DNA of 64,000 nucleotides from Candidatus Korobacter versatilis (lineage in GTDB: Bacteria; Acidobacteriota; Terriglobia; Terriglobales; Acidobacteriaceae), in the NCBI GenBank assembly GCA_016185395.1, contig JACPNR010000013.1:62001-126000 (forward strand), written 5' to 3'. The notes beneath the pieces were generated by a model. That model had not been told where the DNA came from, ran no database searches, and saw only the letters and a program-made list of their open reading frames with translations. The first letter of the stretch is position 1. Each line of letters opens with the position of its first letter. Below, piece after piece: positions 8,633-16,952 of the stretch. The position numbers and the translations under genes were made by a program.

Positions 8633-10501
8633 ATGCCGCGCCTGCTGCGCCTCTGCCTCGCCCTCTGCGCTCTCGCTCTCCCCGCTCTGGCGCAAGACTG
8701 GATCGAGGTCCGTTCCCCCAACTTCGTCGTCACCACTAGCACCAGCCTCTCCAGCGGACGCGCCGTCGCCCTCCGCTTCGAGCAGATGCGCAAGGTCTTC
8801 GGCTCGGTGCTGCAGCGCGCGGACGTCCGCGCCACCGTCCCGCTCCACATCCTCGCCTTCAAGACCGCGCGCGAGTTCCAGACCGCCGTGCCGCACGGCG
8901 CGCCCGGCGGCGGGCTCTACGTCGTCGCGCCCGACGCCGAATACGCCCTGCTCGATCTCTCCGCCAAAGAGCCCTACGCGCCCATCGCGCGCGACTACGC
9001 GCGCAGCGTCGTCGTCGCCAACACGCCGATGATGCCGCCGTGGTTCGACGAAGGCGTCGCCGCTTACCTCGCCACCCTCAACGTCGGAGAGAAAGACGTC
9101 CAGCTCGGCCGCCGTCCCGCGTTCGTCGACGAAGCTCTCGCCGCGCGCAAGCTTCTCCCCGCCACAAGTTTCCTCGCCGTCACGCGTCAGTCGCCGGAGT
9201 TCAAGAGCGCCGCGTACGCCGCGCAGTCCTGGCTGCTCGTGTCCTGGCTGCTCGCCGCCCATCGCCTGCCTGCGACTTACGAATATGCCCGCCTGGTAGT
9301 GGCCGAGGGTCTCGCGCCGGAAGCCGCCTTCCAGCAAGCTTTCGGCAGCTCGCCTGCCACGCTCGATTCCGATCTGCTGCGCCTGCTCGCTGCGCGCGAC
9401 GCCACCACCAGCTTTGCTCTGCCCGACAATCTCAACGACCTCAGCACCTACAGCTACCAGGACCGCAAGCTCGCCGCGCTCGATTCCCAGGTCGCGGTCG
9501 CCGACTTCCACATTCACGTGCCCGAGTACTTCAATCTCGGCCTCGCCGAGTCCAACAACATCGCCACGCAGGATCCCAACAACGGCGGCGCGCACCGCTC
9601 ACTCGGCTTCGCTTACCTGCAGAAGGGAGACCTCGAACAGGCCGGCACGCACCTCGCCAAGGCGGCGGAGCTCTCTCCCAACGATCCGCGCGTGCACTAC
9701 TACTCCGCGCTGCTCGTCACCCGCGCCGGCGAAGTCGCGGGCGGAGGCGTGGCCAGCTTCGACATCAAGTCGCACCTGCTCAAAGCGCTCGACCTCGACC
9801 CCGCGTACGCCGACGCCTGGTTCCTGCTTGGCCGCGCCTACGAGACGGACGACAAATGGTCTACCGCCATCGCAGACGTGCTCAAAGCCCTGAGACTCGC
9901 GCCCCGCAACGACGCCTATCGCCTCGCGCTCGCCCGCATGTACGGCGAAGCCAAGCAATGGGACGACGCCGCCGCACTCCTCGCTTATCTCAAGACCTCG
10001 CCCGATCCCGAGGTCGCGCGCCAGGCGCCACAACTCGCCGCCACGCTCGCGCAGATGCGCACCCAGCCCGCGCGCACCGGCCGCTTCAACGAACGCCCCC
10101 GGCCTTCCAACTACGACGCGCCCAAGTGGCGCACCAAACCGGCAACCGCAGCGGCCGGCACCGCCGCCGCCAAGCCCGACACCGGCGCCGGCGACAACGA
10201 CAGTCGCGACCCCGACGACATCGCCGCCGCCAAGCGCAACGCGCCGCCCGCGCCCGACGCTCGCCCCATCCTGTTCCTCAAGGGAAGACTCGTCGCCGCC
10301 GCCTGCCGCCCCTCCGGCGCCGCCACCCTCACCGTCAGCTCCGGCAACAAAACGGTTCAGCTCGCCACGCCGGATTACAAGAAACTCGTCCTCATCGGCG
10401 CCGACGCCTTTTCCTGCGCTTGGAAGAACGTGAGCGTCGCCGTGAACTATCGCGGCTCCTCGCCCACCACCGGCGACCTCGTCTCCCTCGAACTGCAGTG
10501 A
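8633..10501 (+). CDS. Secreted TPR protein with peptidase-MA/DUF1570-like N-terminal region
   Basis: About 622 residues. The ATG at 8633 gives a clean signal peptide (MPRLLRLCLALCALALPALAQ); an in-frame ATG at 8621 is the alternative. Residues of about 25-260 resemble the DUF1570/peptidase MA-like region (VRSPNFVVTT, PPWFDEGVAAYLATL), but I see no intact HExxH, so catalysis is doubtful. TPR-type helices follow (AHRSLGFAYLQKGDLEQAGTHLAKAAEL, YADAWFLLGRAYETDDKWSTAI). A Pro/Ala-rich linker then leads to a short beta-rich C-terminal domain. It is probably a periplasmic scaffold; the partner is unknown. Confidence 0.8.
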   Translation: MPRLLRLCLALCALALPALAQDWIEVRSPNFVVTTSTSLSSGRAVALRFEQMRKVFGSVLQRADVRATVPLHILAFKTAREFQTAVPHGAPGGGLYVVAPDAEYALLDLSAKEPYAPIARDYARSVVVANTPMMPPWFDEGVAAYLATLNVGEKDVQLGRRPAFVDEALAARKLLPATSFLAVTRQSPEFKSAAYAAQSWLLVSWLLAAHRLPATYEYARLVVAEGLAPEAAFQQAFGSSPATLDSDLLRLLAARDATTSFALPDNLNDLSTYSYQDRKLAALDSQVAVADFHIHVPEYFNLGLAESNNIATQDPNNGGAHRSLGFAYLQKGDLEQAGTHLAKAAELSPNDPRVHYYSALLVTRAGEVAGGGVASFDIKSHLLKALDLDPAYADAWFLLGRAYETDDKWSTAIADVLKALRLAPRNDAYRLALARMYGEAKQWDDAAALLAYLKTSPDPEVARQAPQLAATLAQMRTQPARTGRFNERPRPSNYDAPKWRTKPATAAAGTAAAKPDTGAGDNDSRDPDDIAAAKRNAPPAPDARPILFLKGRLVAAACRPSGAATLTVSSGNKTVQLATPDYKKLVLIGADAFSCAWKNVSVAVNYRGSSPTTGDLVSLELQ

Positions 10502-10551
10502 TCCGCGTTCCTCTGCGTTCATCCGCGGTAGGTCCTTAGATTTGCTCCAAA

Positions 10552-10577
10552 GAAAAATCCCGCCCGATCGGGCGGGA
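10552..10577 (-). terminator. Intrinsic terminator of the cold-shock gene
   Basis: The perfect palindrome TCCCGCCCGATCGGGCGGGA (10558-10577) is followed on the minus strand by TTTTTCTTTG. It lies 30 bases beyond the stop at 10608. Confidence 0.85.
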
Positions 10578-10607
10578 CTCCGTACGGACTGGGGCCGGGC
10601 CTGTCTT

Positions 10608-10811
10608 CTATCCGCGGCTCACATTCGCCGCCTGGAAGCCTTTGGGGCCCTGTAGCAGATCGAACTCCACGGTCTCGCCTTCGTTCAGCGTCCGGTAGCC
10701 CTGCTCCTGTATCGCGGAGAAGTGGACGAACACGTCCTCTCCCGTCGAACGCTGGATGAAGCCATAGCCCTTGGCGCCGTTGAACCACTTCACTGTGCCC
10801 TTCTCTCTCAC
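10608..10811 (-). CDS. csp: Cold-shock domain protein
   Basis: A 67-residue single cold-shock domain that binds single-stranded RNA/DNA. RNP1 (KGYGFI, residues 14-19) and RNP2 (VFVHF, 27-31) are intact, as is the N-terminal [15 protein letters not shown]. Translation starts at a GTG at 10811, preceded by AGGAGC six bases away, which fixes the start. A long spacer upstream could hold a structured 5' leader typical of csp genes, but no known element was identified. Confidence 0.96.
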   Translation of the reverse strand: MREKGTVKWFNGAKGYGFIQRSTGEDVFVHFSAIQEQGYRTLNEGETVEFDLLQGPKGFQAANVSRG

Positions 10812-11282
10812 AAACTGCTCCTTTCACCGCTGGTGGAATGAGAAGGTTGCTGCTTTGACTTCTGGTCCCCGCGTCCAAAAACAAAGGCCGCCCCAGCGCG
10901 TATCGCGCTGCCCGGGCAGCCCTGCTCTCTCGACGTGAAGTCCGATCTGAAGTGCAAAAACATCAACCCGAATCCGCCGGCCGCTCCGTGCGCCGGTTTT
11001 TTGCTTTCTCTCTGCTGCGAGAAAACGACCGCATCATATTCAGACACTCCGGATTCGGTCAAGTACCCGCAAGACTTCCCCGCGATTGTGTTGGAAAGGT
11101 GGCCGCCGTCGACCCGCCGGCGCGCAACCACCACGAACATTCGTGAGAGCAGATTGTCATCCTTCGCGCCCGCCGAACACGAAGGACCTATGCATTTCGC
11201 CCCTGACCTCCGCGCCTCTGCGTTCGTCGTTGGGTTTGGCCTGAAGACCGAAGACTGCAGACCGCAGACTTCCCTCGCCTGC
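10812..11282. other. Gene-free spacer with hairpins and dispersed repeats
   Basis: About 470 bases upstream of csp and of the yihY-like gene. It holds the csp leader, a short plus-strand hairpin with a T-run (CCGGC, ten-base loop, GCCGG, TTTTTT at 10977-11002), a copy of the GTGAGAGCAGATTGTCATCC repeat (about 11138-11195) and a CCTCCGCGCCTCTGCG segment. A heptad array follows at 11242-11270 (TGAAGAC, CGAAGAC, TGCAGAC, CGCAGAC). No open frame here looks coding. Confidence 0.55.
11242..11270. repeat. Heptad tandem array, TGAAGAC type
   Basis: Four units of seven (TGAAGAC, CGAAGAC, TGCAGAC, CGCAGAC) end 26 bases before the start of the YihY-type gene. Confidence 0.85.
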
Positions 11283-11295
11283 TACGATTGCCCCC
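11283..11295 (+). promoter_or_regulatory. Candidate leaderless -10 box before yihY
   Basis: TACGAT, then seven bases (TGCCCCC), then the ATG at 11296. No Shine-Dalgarno is present. Confidence 0.4.
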
Positions 11296-12183
11296 ATGCC
11301 AGACGTCGTCTCCGAACCCGCGCAGGACTCCGGCCCTGGTCCCGGAAAAAAGACCCGCGCCTTCTCCCTCGCCCACGGATTCCACCAGCGCCTCTGGCCC
11401 ACCGCCCACTACCTGCTGCAGACCGAAGTCCACACCTTCGCCTTCTCCGTCGCCGCCAACGTCATCCTCTCGTTCTTCCCTTTCATCGTCCTGCTGCTGA
11501 CCATCATCCGCTTCGTCTTCCACTCCAGGACGATGAACGAGATCGTCCTCAACCTGCTGCGCGACTTCCTCCCTACCGGGCAGGACTTCGTCATCCGCAA
11601 TCTCAACCTGCTGGTGAACGCGCGCCGCGGCGCGCAGCTCGCTTCGCTCGCCATCCTGCTCATCACCTCCACCGGCGTCTTCCTGCCGCTCGAGGTCGCG
11701 CTCAACCGCATCTGGGGATTCAAGAAGGACCGCAGCTATCTCGGGAACCAGCTCGTCTCGCTCGCGCTCGCCTTCGCCTGCGGATGCCTCGCGCTCATCT
11801 CGGTGGCCCTCACCGCCGGCCAGCAGTCGCTGCTGCAAGGCCATTTCGGACGCTTCACCATCCAGCTCATCACTTTCTTCGTGATGAAGACGCTCGCCGT
11901 GGTCGCCACCATCGCCATCTTCTTCCTTATCTACTGGCTGCTGCCCGCAGGACACGTCCCCGCCCGCGCCGTGCTCCCCGCCGCCGTCTTCACCGGACTG
12001 CTCTGGGAACTCGCCAAATACGCCTACATCCTCGCCCTCCCCTGGCTCAACTTCGAGGAGGTCTACGGACCATTTTCGCTCTCGGTCACGCTCATGTTCT
12101 GGGCGTTTCTCTCGGGCCTGCTGCTGCTGGCCGGCGCGCATCTGTCAGCATCCGACCACGAACTTCCCGGCGTGTCCTCCTGA
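11296..12183 (+). CDS. yihY: YihY/virulence factor BrkB family membrane protein
   Basis: A 295-residue inner-membrane protein with about six hydrophobic segments. The first is VAANVILSFFPFIVLLLTII, and later ones include FIQLITFFVMKTLAVVATIA and LMFWAFLSGLLLLAGAHL. The order and length fit the YihY/BrkB family (once called RNase BN, an assignment since withdrawn). Family motifs include LNRIWGFKKDRSYLGNQLVS and WELAKYAYILALPWLNFEEVYGP. The transported substrate is unknown. A heptad array and a candidate leaderless -10 lie directly upstream. Confidence 0.9.
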   Translation: MPDVVSEPAQDSGPGPGKKTRAFSLAHGFHQRLWPTAHYLLQTEVHTFAFSVAANVILSFFPFIVLLLTIIRFVFHSRTMNEIVLNLLRDFLPTGQDFVIRNLNLLVNARRGAQLASLAILLITSTGVFLPLEVALNRIWGFKKDRSYLGNQLVSLALAFACGCLALISVALTAGQQSLLQGHFGRFTIQLITFFVMKTLAVVATIAIFFLIYWLLPAGHVPARAVLPAAVFTGLLWELAKYAYILALPWLNFEEVYGPFSLSVTLMFWAFLSGLLLLAGAHLSASDHELPGVSS

Positions 12184-12257
12184 ACGCTCGCCGCGGCGGG
12201 CGCGAAGGATCTCATCACCCACGCTCACGGCATAGAAAAGGCGCGCCGCAGCGCGCC

Positions 12258-12285
12258 CATTCGTCAATCGTCATTCGTCATTTCT
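12258..12285. repeat. Heptad tandem array, CATTCGT type, over a stop codon
   Basis: CATTCGT, CAATCGT, CATTCGT, CATTTCT. The S9 peptidase stop (TGA, 12278-12280) lies inside the array. Confidence 0.85.
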
Positions 12286-14389
12286 TTTTCAGATGCTCAT
12301 CCACCCATCCATTCACCGTCTCATACCACAACTGCGAGTTCTGCGGCTTGAGCACCCAGTGGCCTTCGTCCGGGAAATACAACATTTTCGACGGCACCTT
12401 CAGCCGCTGCAGCGTGGTGAACAGGTCGAAGCCCTGCGACACATCCAGCCGGTAATCGAGCTGTCCATGGACGACCAGCGTCGGCGTCTTGAACCTCCCG
12501 ATCTGCGTCGCGTACATGTGCGGCGACTCGCGCTGGTAGAGCGCGCGGTTCGTCCACGGCGTGCCCTTGAACTCCCACTCCGGGAACCACAGCTCTTCCG
12601 TGTCGCCGTACGCCGATTCGGTGTTGAAGATGCCGTCATGAGAGACGATGCACTGGAACCTCCCGGTGTGTCCCATGATCCAGTTGACCATGTAGCCGCC
12701 GAAGCTCGCGCCCATCGCGCAGGTGCGCGTCTTGTCGATGTAGGGATACTTCGCTTGCACGTAGTCGAGCCCAAGCATCAGGTCCTGATAGGCCTTGCCG
12801 CCCCAGTCGCCGTTGATGTCGTCAATGAACGCCTGCCCGTAGCCGGTCGAGCCGCGCGGGTTGATCATCACCACCACGTAGCCCGACGCCGCGAACAGCT
12901 CCGCGTTCCAGCGGTACGACCACGAATCTCCCCACGCCCCCTGCGGCCCGCCGTGGATGAGGAACTTCACCGGATATTTCTTCGACGCGCCAAAATCCGG
13001 CGGCTTCACGATGAAGCCCTCGACCTTCTTGCCCATTGAGCCGGTGAACCAGAACGGCTCCAGCGGCTGCATCGCGACCTGGGAGAGGACGGCGTCGTTC
13101 ATGTGCGTGAGCTGTTTGCCCTGATCTGGATGCTGTATGCAGGTGTCTTTGGGAACCTTGGGACCGAGGCAGTCCAGGTTTCCGCCAAGTCCGCGAGTGG
13201 CAATCTCATAGACCTCGGTGGGAGACGTCGCTGACATCTGCGTAAAGAGCAATGTCTTTCCATTGGCTGTTACCGCCAAGTCATCGTTGTGTCCGGTGAC
13301 GACGTCGACAACAGGGCCGCTGCCGGTCCCCAGCATGTAGATTGGTGATTCGCCCTTGTCCTGCGCCGAGAAGTAAACGAATTTCGAATCCGGTCGCCAG
13401 GTGTATGTCCCCACCCAGCGGTCGAACTTCTCCGTCAGGTTCGTGCTCTTCCCGCTCGCGCGGTCGTAAAGCATCAGCCGGAAGCGGTCGCTCTCGTAGC
13501 CGCCGCGGAACTGCGCGCGGTACGCAATGTACTTTCCGTCCGGCGAGTACAGCGGCGTCGAGTCCGAGCCTTTGTTCGTGGTGAGCTGCTTGGTCTTCCC
13601 GCTCTGCACCTCCACCGTGAACAGGTCGGGGTTGGTGCTCGTCGCCTCGACCGCGTCGTGGTTCGACGAGTAGCAGACCTCCTTCGAGTCCGGCGACCAC
13701 GCGTAGTCGTCCTGCCCGCCGAGCGAGAACGGAGGCACGTCGTACTTCCCCGGCGTCAGGTCGCGTGCAGTTCCTCCCTCGGATGAAACAACAAACAAAT
13801 GCGAGCGCTTCGGCCCGCGGTACGCATTCCAGTGCCGGTAGAACAGCTCCGTGAACACCGCCGCCTTCACCTTCGACTTCGTCCGCGCCTCGTCCTTCTC
13901 CTTGTTGCACGCGTCGTCCTTGCACTCGGGATAGACGCCCGACGTGAACAGGATCCACTTGCCATCCGGCGACCACGACTCGCCATCCGCCTCGGTCGAG
14001 ATGCTGGTGACCTTCTTCGGCTCGCCTGTCAGCGCGCCGGCGGCGGAATCGAAATCCTGCACCCAGACCTGCGTGCCGCCATCCTTCGCCCACAGGAAGG
14101 CTAGCTTTTTCCCATCCGGCGACCACCGCGGCCGGTCCTCGCCCGCCGCATCATTCGTGATCTTCTTCGATTCCCCACCCGCGATGGGCACGATCCAGAT
14201 GTGTGATGTCTTTTTGTTCGCCGCCAGGTCCACCTCGACGGCCGAGAACGCCACCCATCTGCCATCCGGCGACGGCACCGGCTCCCCGACGCGCTTCAGC
14301 GCCATCATGTCGGTGAAGGTGAAGGGACGCTTTTGTGTCTGCGCGAAGCAGGTGGAGGCAAGAAGCAGGCAAACGATCAGTCGACGCAT
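12278..14389 (-). CDS. Secreted S9 family peptidase (prolyl oligopeptidase / acylaminoacyl-peptidase type)
   Basis: A 703-residue protein. Signal peptide MRRLIVCLLLASTCFA is followed by a beta-propeller with repeated SPDG(K/R)xxxF units (PD40-type), then an alpha/beta-hydrolase domain. The catalytic serine lies in GASFGGYMVNW (about S562), the aspartate in GQLDYRLDVSQ (about D645) and the histidine in DEGHWVLKP (about H677), so the triad is complete. A cysteine pair in the propeller (YPECKDDACNKEKDE) may form a disulfide outside the cytoplasm. It should cleave short peptides in the periplasm. The start is supported by the signal peptide and by TACAAT seven bases upstream. Confidence 0.95.
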   Translation of the reverse strand: MRRLIVCLLLASTCFAQTQKRPFTFTDMMALKRVGEPVPSPDGRWVAFSAVEVDLAANKKTSHIWIVPIAGGESKKITNDAAGEDRPRWSPDGKKLAFLWAKDGGTQVWVQDFDSAAGALTGEPKKVTSISTEADGESWSPDGKWILFTSGVYPECKDDACNKEKDEARTKSKVKAAVFTELFYRHWNAYRGPKRSHLFVVSSEGGTARDLTPGKYDVPPFSLGGQDDYAWSPDSKEVCYSSNHDAVEATSTNPDLFTVEVQSGKTKQLTTNKGSDSTPLYSPDGKYIAYRAQFRGGYESDRFRLMLYDRASGKSTNLTEKFDRWVGTYTWRPDSKFVYFSAQDKGESPIYMLGTGSGPVVDVVTGHNDDLAVTANGKTLLFTQMSATSPTEVYEIATRGLGGNLDCLGPKVPKDTCIQHPDQGKQLTHMNDAVLSQVAMQPLEPFWFTGSMGKKVEGFIVKPPDFGASKKYPVKFLIHGGPQGAWGDSWSYRWNAELFAASGYVVVMINPRGSTGYGQAFIDDINGDWGGKAYQDLMLGLDYVQAKYPYIDKTRTCAMGASFGGYMVNWIMGHTGRFQCIVSHDGIFNTESAYGDTEELWFPEWEFKGTPWTNRALYQRESPHMYATQIGRFKTPTLVVHGQLDYRLDVSQGFDLFTTLQRLKVPSKMLYFPDEGHWVLKPQNSQLWYETVNGWVDEHLKKK

Positions 14390-14402
14390 GGCGGGGATTG
14401 TA
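14390..14402 (-). promoter_or_regulatory. Candidate leaderless -10 box before the S9 peptidase
   Basis: On the minus strand TACAAT (14402-14397), then seven bases (CCCCGCC), then the ATG at 14389. Confidence 0.5.
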
Positions 14403-14418
14403 CTTGAAGGAAATGGCC

Positions 14419-14446
14419 GAATGACGAATGACGAATGACGAATGGG
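14419..14446. repeat. Heptad tandem array, GAATGAC type
   Basis: GAATGAC three times, then GAATGGG. It lies between the S9 peptidase start and the stop of the four-helix-bundle gene. It is inverted relative to the arrays at 12258 and 14726. Confidence 0.88.
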
Positions 14447-14448
14447 GG

Positions 14449-14730
14449 CTACACGCCGCGCGAGGTCTTTCGCGAAGCCACAAAGATGGCCGTAAGTTGA
14501 TTAGCCTCATCCATCAGGCTGGTCAGACGGGACGCTCGAACCAGATTGAGTTCCGAGATCATCTCCAGCCAGAACAAAGTCTCATCCATCTCTTCGACGA
14601 CAACGCCGATTTTAGAGATGAACTCCGGTTTGGAACGTGCCCGGCAAACAGCCCGGTAGTGCGCCGCGACGGACGTCCCCGAGCGCAGGATCTGATTGCG
14701 AATGACTGTGGAACCCGGGCCCCCTGTCAT
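14449..14730 (-). pseudogene. Four-helix-bundle (S23-type) protein, 5' end missing
   Basis: The 93 visible residues match the C-terminal three quarters of the bacterial four-helix-bundle family (once called 23S rRNA intervening-sequence protein): IRNQILRSGTSVAAHYRAVCRARSKPEF, then EEMDETLFWLEMI. Family members usually run to about 115-130 residues and begin with a further helix before the LRSGTSV motif. That helix is absent here. The sequence in its place is a GACGAAT-type heptad repeat that supplies the only ATG. I read it as a 5'-truncated copy. It could still be expressed as a shortened protein. Confidence 0.7.
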
Positions 14731-14740
14731 TCGTCATTCC
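14726..14740. repeat. Heptad repeat, GTCATTC type, at truncation point
   Basis: Two GTCATTC units sit exactly where the homology of the four-helix-bundle gene stops. They are in inverted orientation to the array at 14419. Confidence 0.7.
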
Positions 14741-14769
14741 CGCAGCAACTATCACCCCTTTCTCGCATC

Positions 14770-14782
14770 TAAACTAGTATCC
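14770..14782 (+). promoter_or_regulatory. Candidate leaderless -10 box before the LolA-like gene
   Basis: TAAACT (14770-14775), then seven bases, then the ATG at 14783. Confidence 0.45.
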
Positions 14783-15625
14783 ATGAGACTCAGACTGTTC
14801 TCCCTCGCCGCCGCCATTGTCGTGATGACGGGGGCAGCCTTCGCCCAGGACGACCCCACCACCGCGTCGGTCAATCCCGCTCCTCCGAGCGGCATCTCGG
14901 TCGACCAGGTCATCCAGAAGTTCGCCGCCAAGGAAGCCGAGTTCAAGCTCGCGCGCGACAACTACACCTATCGCCAAACCGTCAGCGTCCAGACGCTCGA
15001 CGGCGACACCGTGGACGGTGAGTACCGGCAAGTCTCTGACATCCTGTTCGATGCCCAGGGCAAGCGCACCGAGAACATCGTGTTCGCGCCCATGTCCACC
15101 CTGCAGCGCGTCAGCATGTCGCCCGAGGACCAGGAAGACATCCGCAAGACCATGCCCTTCGTCCTCACCACGCAGGAGATCCCCGACTACAACATCAAGT
15201 ACAACGGCCAGCAGCGCGTGGACGAGCTAGACACCTACGTCTTCGAGGTCTCGCCCCTGCGCATGACGCCCGGCCGCCGCTATTTCCAGGGACGCATCTG
15301 GGTCGACCAGCAGGACCTGCAGATCGTGATGACGCACGGCAAGCCCGTGCCCGACCTGCGCAAAGGCAGCGAGAACCTTTTCCCCAAGTTCACCACCTAC
15401 CGCGAGCAGATCGACGGCAAGTACTGGTTCCCGACCTACACCCGCGCCGATGACTACTTGCAGTTCAAGCGCGGGCCGGTGCACATCCGCGAGATCATCA
15501 AGTACACCGACTACAAACGCTTCGGCTCCAACACCAAGATCACCTACGAAGGCCAGGAAGTGCAAAAGGCCCCGGAAGGCCAGCAGCCGCCTCCGCAACA
15601 GCAACCGCAGCAACCGCCGAAGTAG
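14783..15625 (+). CDS. Exported LolA-like (outer-membrane lipoprotein-sorting fold) protein
   Basis: A 280-residue protein. Signal peptide MRLRLFSLAAAIVVMTGAAFAQ opens it. It is followed by a region rich in beta strands with the flow of LolA/LolB-fold proteins: FKLARDNYTYRQTVSVQTL, RRYFQGRIWVDQQDLQIVM and PTYTRADDYLQFKRGPVHIREIIKYTDYKRF. The family is common in Acidobacteriota as a hypothetical 'outer membrane lipoprotein-sorting' protein. It lacks a lipobox cysteine, so it should be soluble in the periplasm. The C-terminus is a Gln/Pro run (QQPPPQQQPQQPPK). The stop codon is part of a GTAGCGCCGGCG repeat. Function is inferred from fold resemblance only. Confidence 0.7.
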   Translation: MRLRLFSLAAAIVVMTGAAFAQDDPTTASVNPAPPSGISVDQVIQKFAAKEAEFKLARDNYTYRQTVSVQTLDGDTVDGEYRQVSDILFDAQGKRTENIVFAPMSTLQRVSMSPEDQEDIRKTMPFVLTTQEIPDYNIKYNGQQRVDELDTYVFEVSPLRMTPGRRYFQGRIWVDQQDLQIVMTHGKPVPDLRKGSENLFPKFTTYREQIDGKYWFPTYTRADDYLQFKRGPVHIREIIKYTDYKRFGSNTKITYEGQEVQKAPEGQQPPPQQQPQQPPK

Positions 15626-15637
15626 CGCCGGCACAAA

Positions 15638-15692
15638 GTAGCGCCGGCGTCTCGCCGGCCGTAGCGGCGGCATCCTGCCGCCGCTCGCCGGC
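15638..15692. repeat. GTAGCGCCGGCG dispersed palindromic repeat
   Basis: Two nested palindromes: GCCGGCGTCTCGCCGGC, then GCGGCGGCATCCTGCCGCCGC. A close copy lies inside comF (18715-18770) and a partial one next to rplQ (48738-48762). A truncated unit begins at the preceding stop codon (15622). Confidence 0.8.
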
Positions 15693-15732
15693 ATGACGAT
15701 GCTCACCGCAGCGGGCCCCGCCGCCCGCAGCG

Positions 15733-15790
15733 AGTCATGCTGAGCGCAGGCCGGTCGCCGCGGCGACCGGCCGCAGTCGAAGCATCCCTA
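15733..15790. repeat. Dispersed repeat, GTCATGCTGAGCG family
   Basis: GTCATGCTGAGCGCAGG, then the palindrome CCGGTCGCCGCGGCGACCGG, then GCAGTCGAAGCATCCC. It is a member of the TGTCATYCYGAG...GGATCT family. Confidence 0.65.
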
Positions 15791-15814
15791 CCGCGCCCAA
15801 CTCTCCATGGAAAA

Positions 15815-15846
15815 TAAAAGCCCCCGCCGCGGCGGGGGCTTTTTTG
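15815..15846. terminator. Bidirectional intrinsic terminator
   Basis: The stem GCCCCCGCCGCGGCGGGGGC (15821-15840) is flanked by AATAAAA on one side and TTTTT on the other. It serves the converging LolA-like and kinase-like genes. Confidence 0.9.
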
Positions 15847-15857
15847 CTCGCTACTTC

Positions 15858-16877
15858 CTACGCCGCCGGCGCAAGCGACCGCTGCGCCGCGTTCTGGATG
15901 AAGCGCTTCATCACCGTCGCCCACATCACTTTCTTGCGCACGGCGCTGTCTTTCATCCCGCGTCCCTGGGCAAACATCCCCAGCAGCGCCTTCATCTTCA
16001 TCACGCGCAGCACCGCTTCTTCCGTCGGCGACACCCCGTAGGCCGACATGAACTCCGCCTGCACCTCGCCCGTGATCTCGCGATTGCAGAACGGATACTT
16101 CTCCAGCGCCTCCACGCACGCCAGGAACTGCGCCGCGTCGGCGTACGCCAGGCCGCGCTTGCTCATCTTGGCGTAATCGCACACCCCCACGCCGTGCTCG
16201 CTCACGATCACGTTCAGCGGCGTGAAGTCGTTGAGCACCGCCGCGTGCGGCAGCGCCTTCTTCACCCGCGATAGCGTCGCCTTCGCGCCCGAGAGGATCG
16301 TCCGGATCGACGCTTCTTCCAGCCCTTCCGCGCGGCACCGCTCGCACGCCGCCGCCAGCTCGGCCAGCAGGCCCGCGCCGTCGAACGCCACCGGCATGTC
16401 CGCCGTGGCTTTGTGGAAGTTGCGCAGCCACTCGCCCGCCTTGCGCGCCGAAAGTTTCAGCACGTCGTGGTCGGCGTATCCCGGCAGCAGCGCCGCCTTC
16501 ATGACGATGGACTGCAGCGGCAGCCCGCTCCATTTCACCGTGACCACCGCCCCGGCATCCGTGAAATCGCCCAGCGGACGCGGCACGCCCGCCAGCCCCT
16601 TTTTTTCGAAGATCTTGTGGACGTAGCTCAGGTTCCCGAACTCGGTCTTGGCCATCTGCTTCGCGCCCGCCGGCCCGACCTTCGACGCGCGATATACCTT
16701 CGCCGACACGCGCTCGCTGCCGTCGGTGAAGTCCACCACGATGTCGTAGGTGTAGTGGTCCGTCTTCGGCGTGTGGCCGACCACGCGCACGTTCTTCAAT
16801 TCGCTGTGTCCCGCGAACAATCCCAGCGCCGAGCCGCGAAGCTCTGCGACGATCTGGTCCATCACATTCTCAGACAT
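15858..16877 (-). CDS. Aminoglycoside-phosphotransferase-like kinase-fold protein
   Basis: A 339-residue cytoplasmic protein with the layout of the APH/choline-kinase fold. The candidate ATP-contacting lysine is K60 in VSAKVYR and E79 lies in KTEFGN. The catalytic-loop equivalent is LNDFTPLNVIV (D217, N222), where the usual histidine before the aspartate is replaced by Asn. CDYAKM (D234) would be the metal-binding Asp. The start at 16877 has GGGAG eight bases upstream, which selects it over an ATG 25 codons earlier. The substrate is unknown; small-molecule phosphorylation is inference from fold. Confidence 0.7.
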   Translation of the reverse strand: MSENVMDQIVAELRGSALGLFAGHSELKNVRVVGHTPKTDHYTYDIVVDFTDGSERVSAKVYRASKVGPAGAKQMAKTEFGNLSYVHKIFEKKGLAGVPRPLGDFTDAGAVVTVKWSGLPLQSIVMKAALLPGYADHDVLKLSARKAGEWLRNFHKATADMPVAFDGAGLLAELAAACERCRAEGLEEASIRTILSGAKATLSRVKKALPHAAVLNDFTPLNVIVSEHGVGVCDYAKMSKRGLAYADAAQFLACVEALEKYPFCNREITGEVQAEFMSAYGVSPTEEAVLRVMKMKALLGMFAQGRGMKDSAVRKKVMWATVMKRFIQNAAQRSLAPAA

Positions 16878-16952
16878 TGCTTCTCCCAGGTTTCCAGGTT
16901 CGGTCTTCGGTCTATGAAGCTCTGCTTCCCGCATCAACTCACAGCACGGCAC

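Noticed and set aside
10977-11002. Strong plus-strand terminator
   Set aside because: The stem is only five base pairs with a ten-base loop, and no plus-strand gene ends there. It is kept only as a note in the spacer entry.
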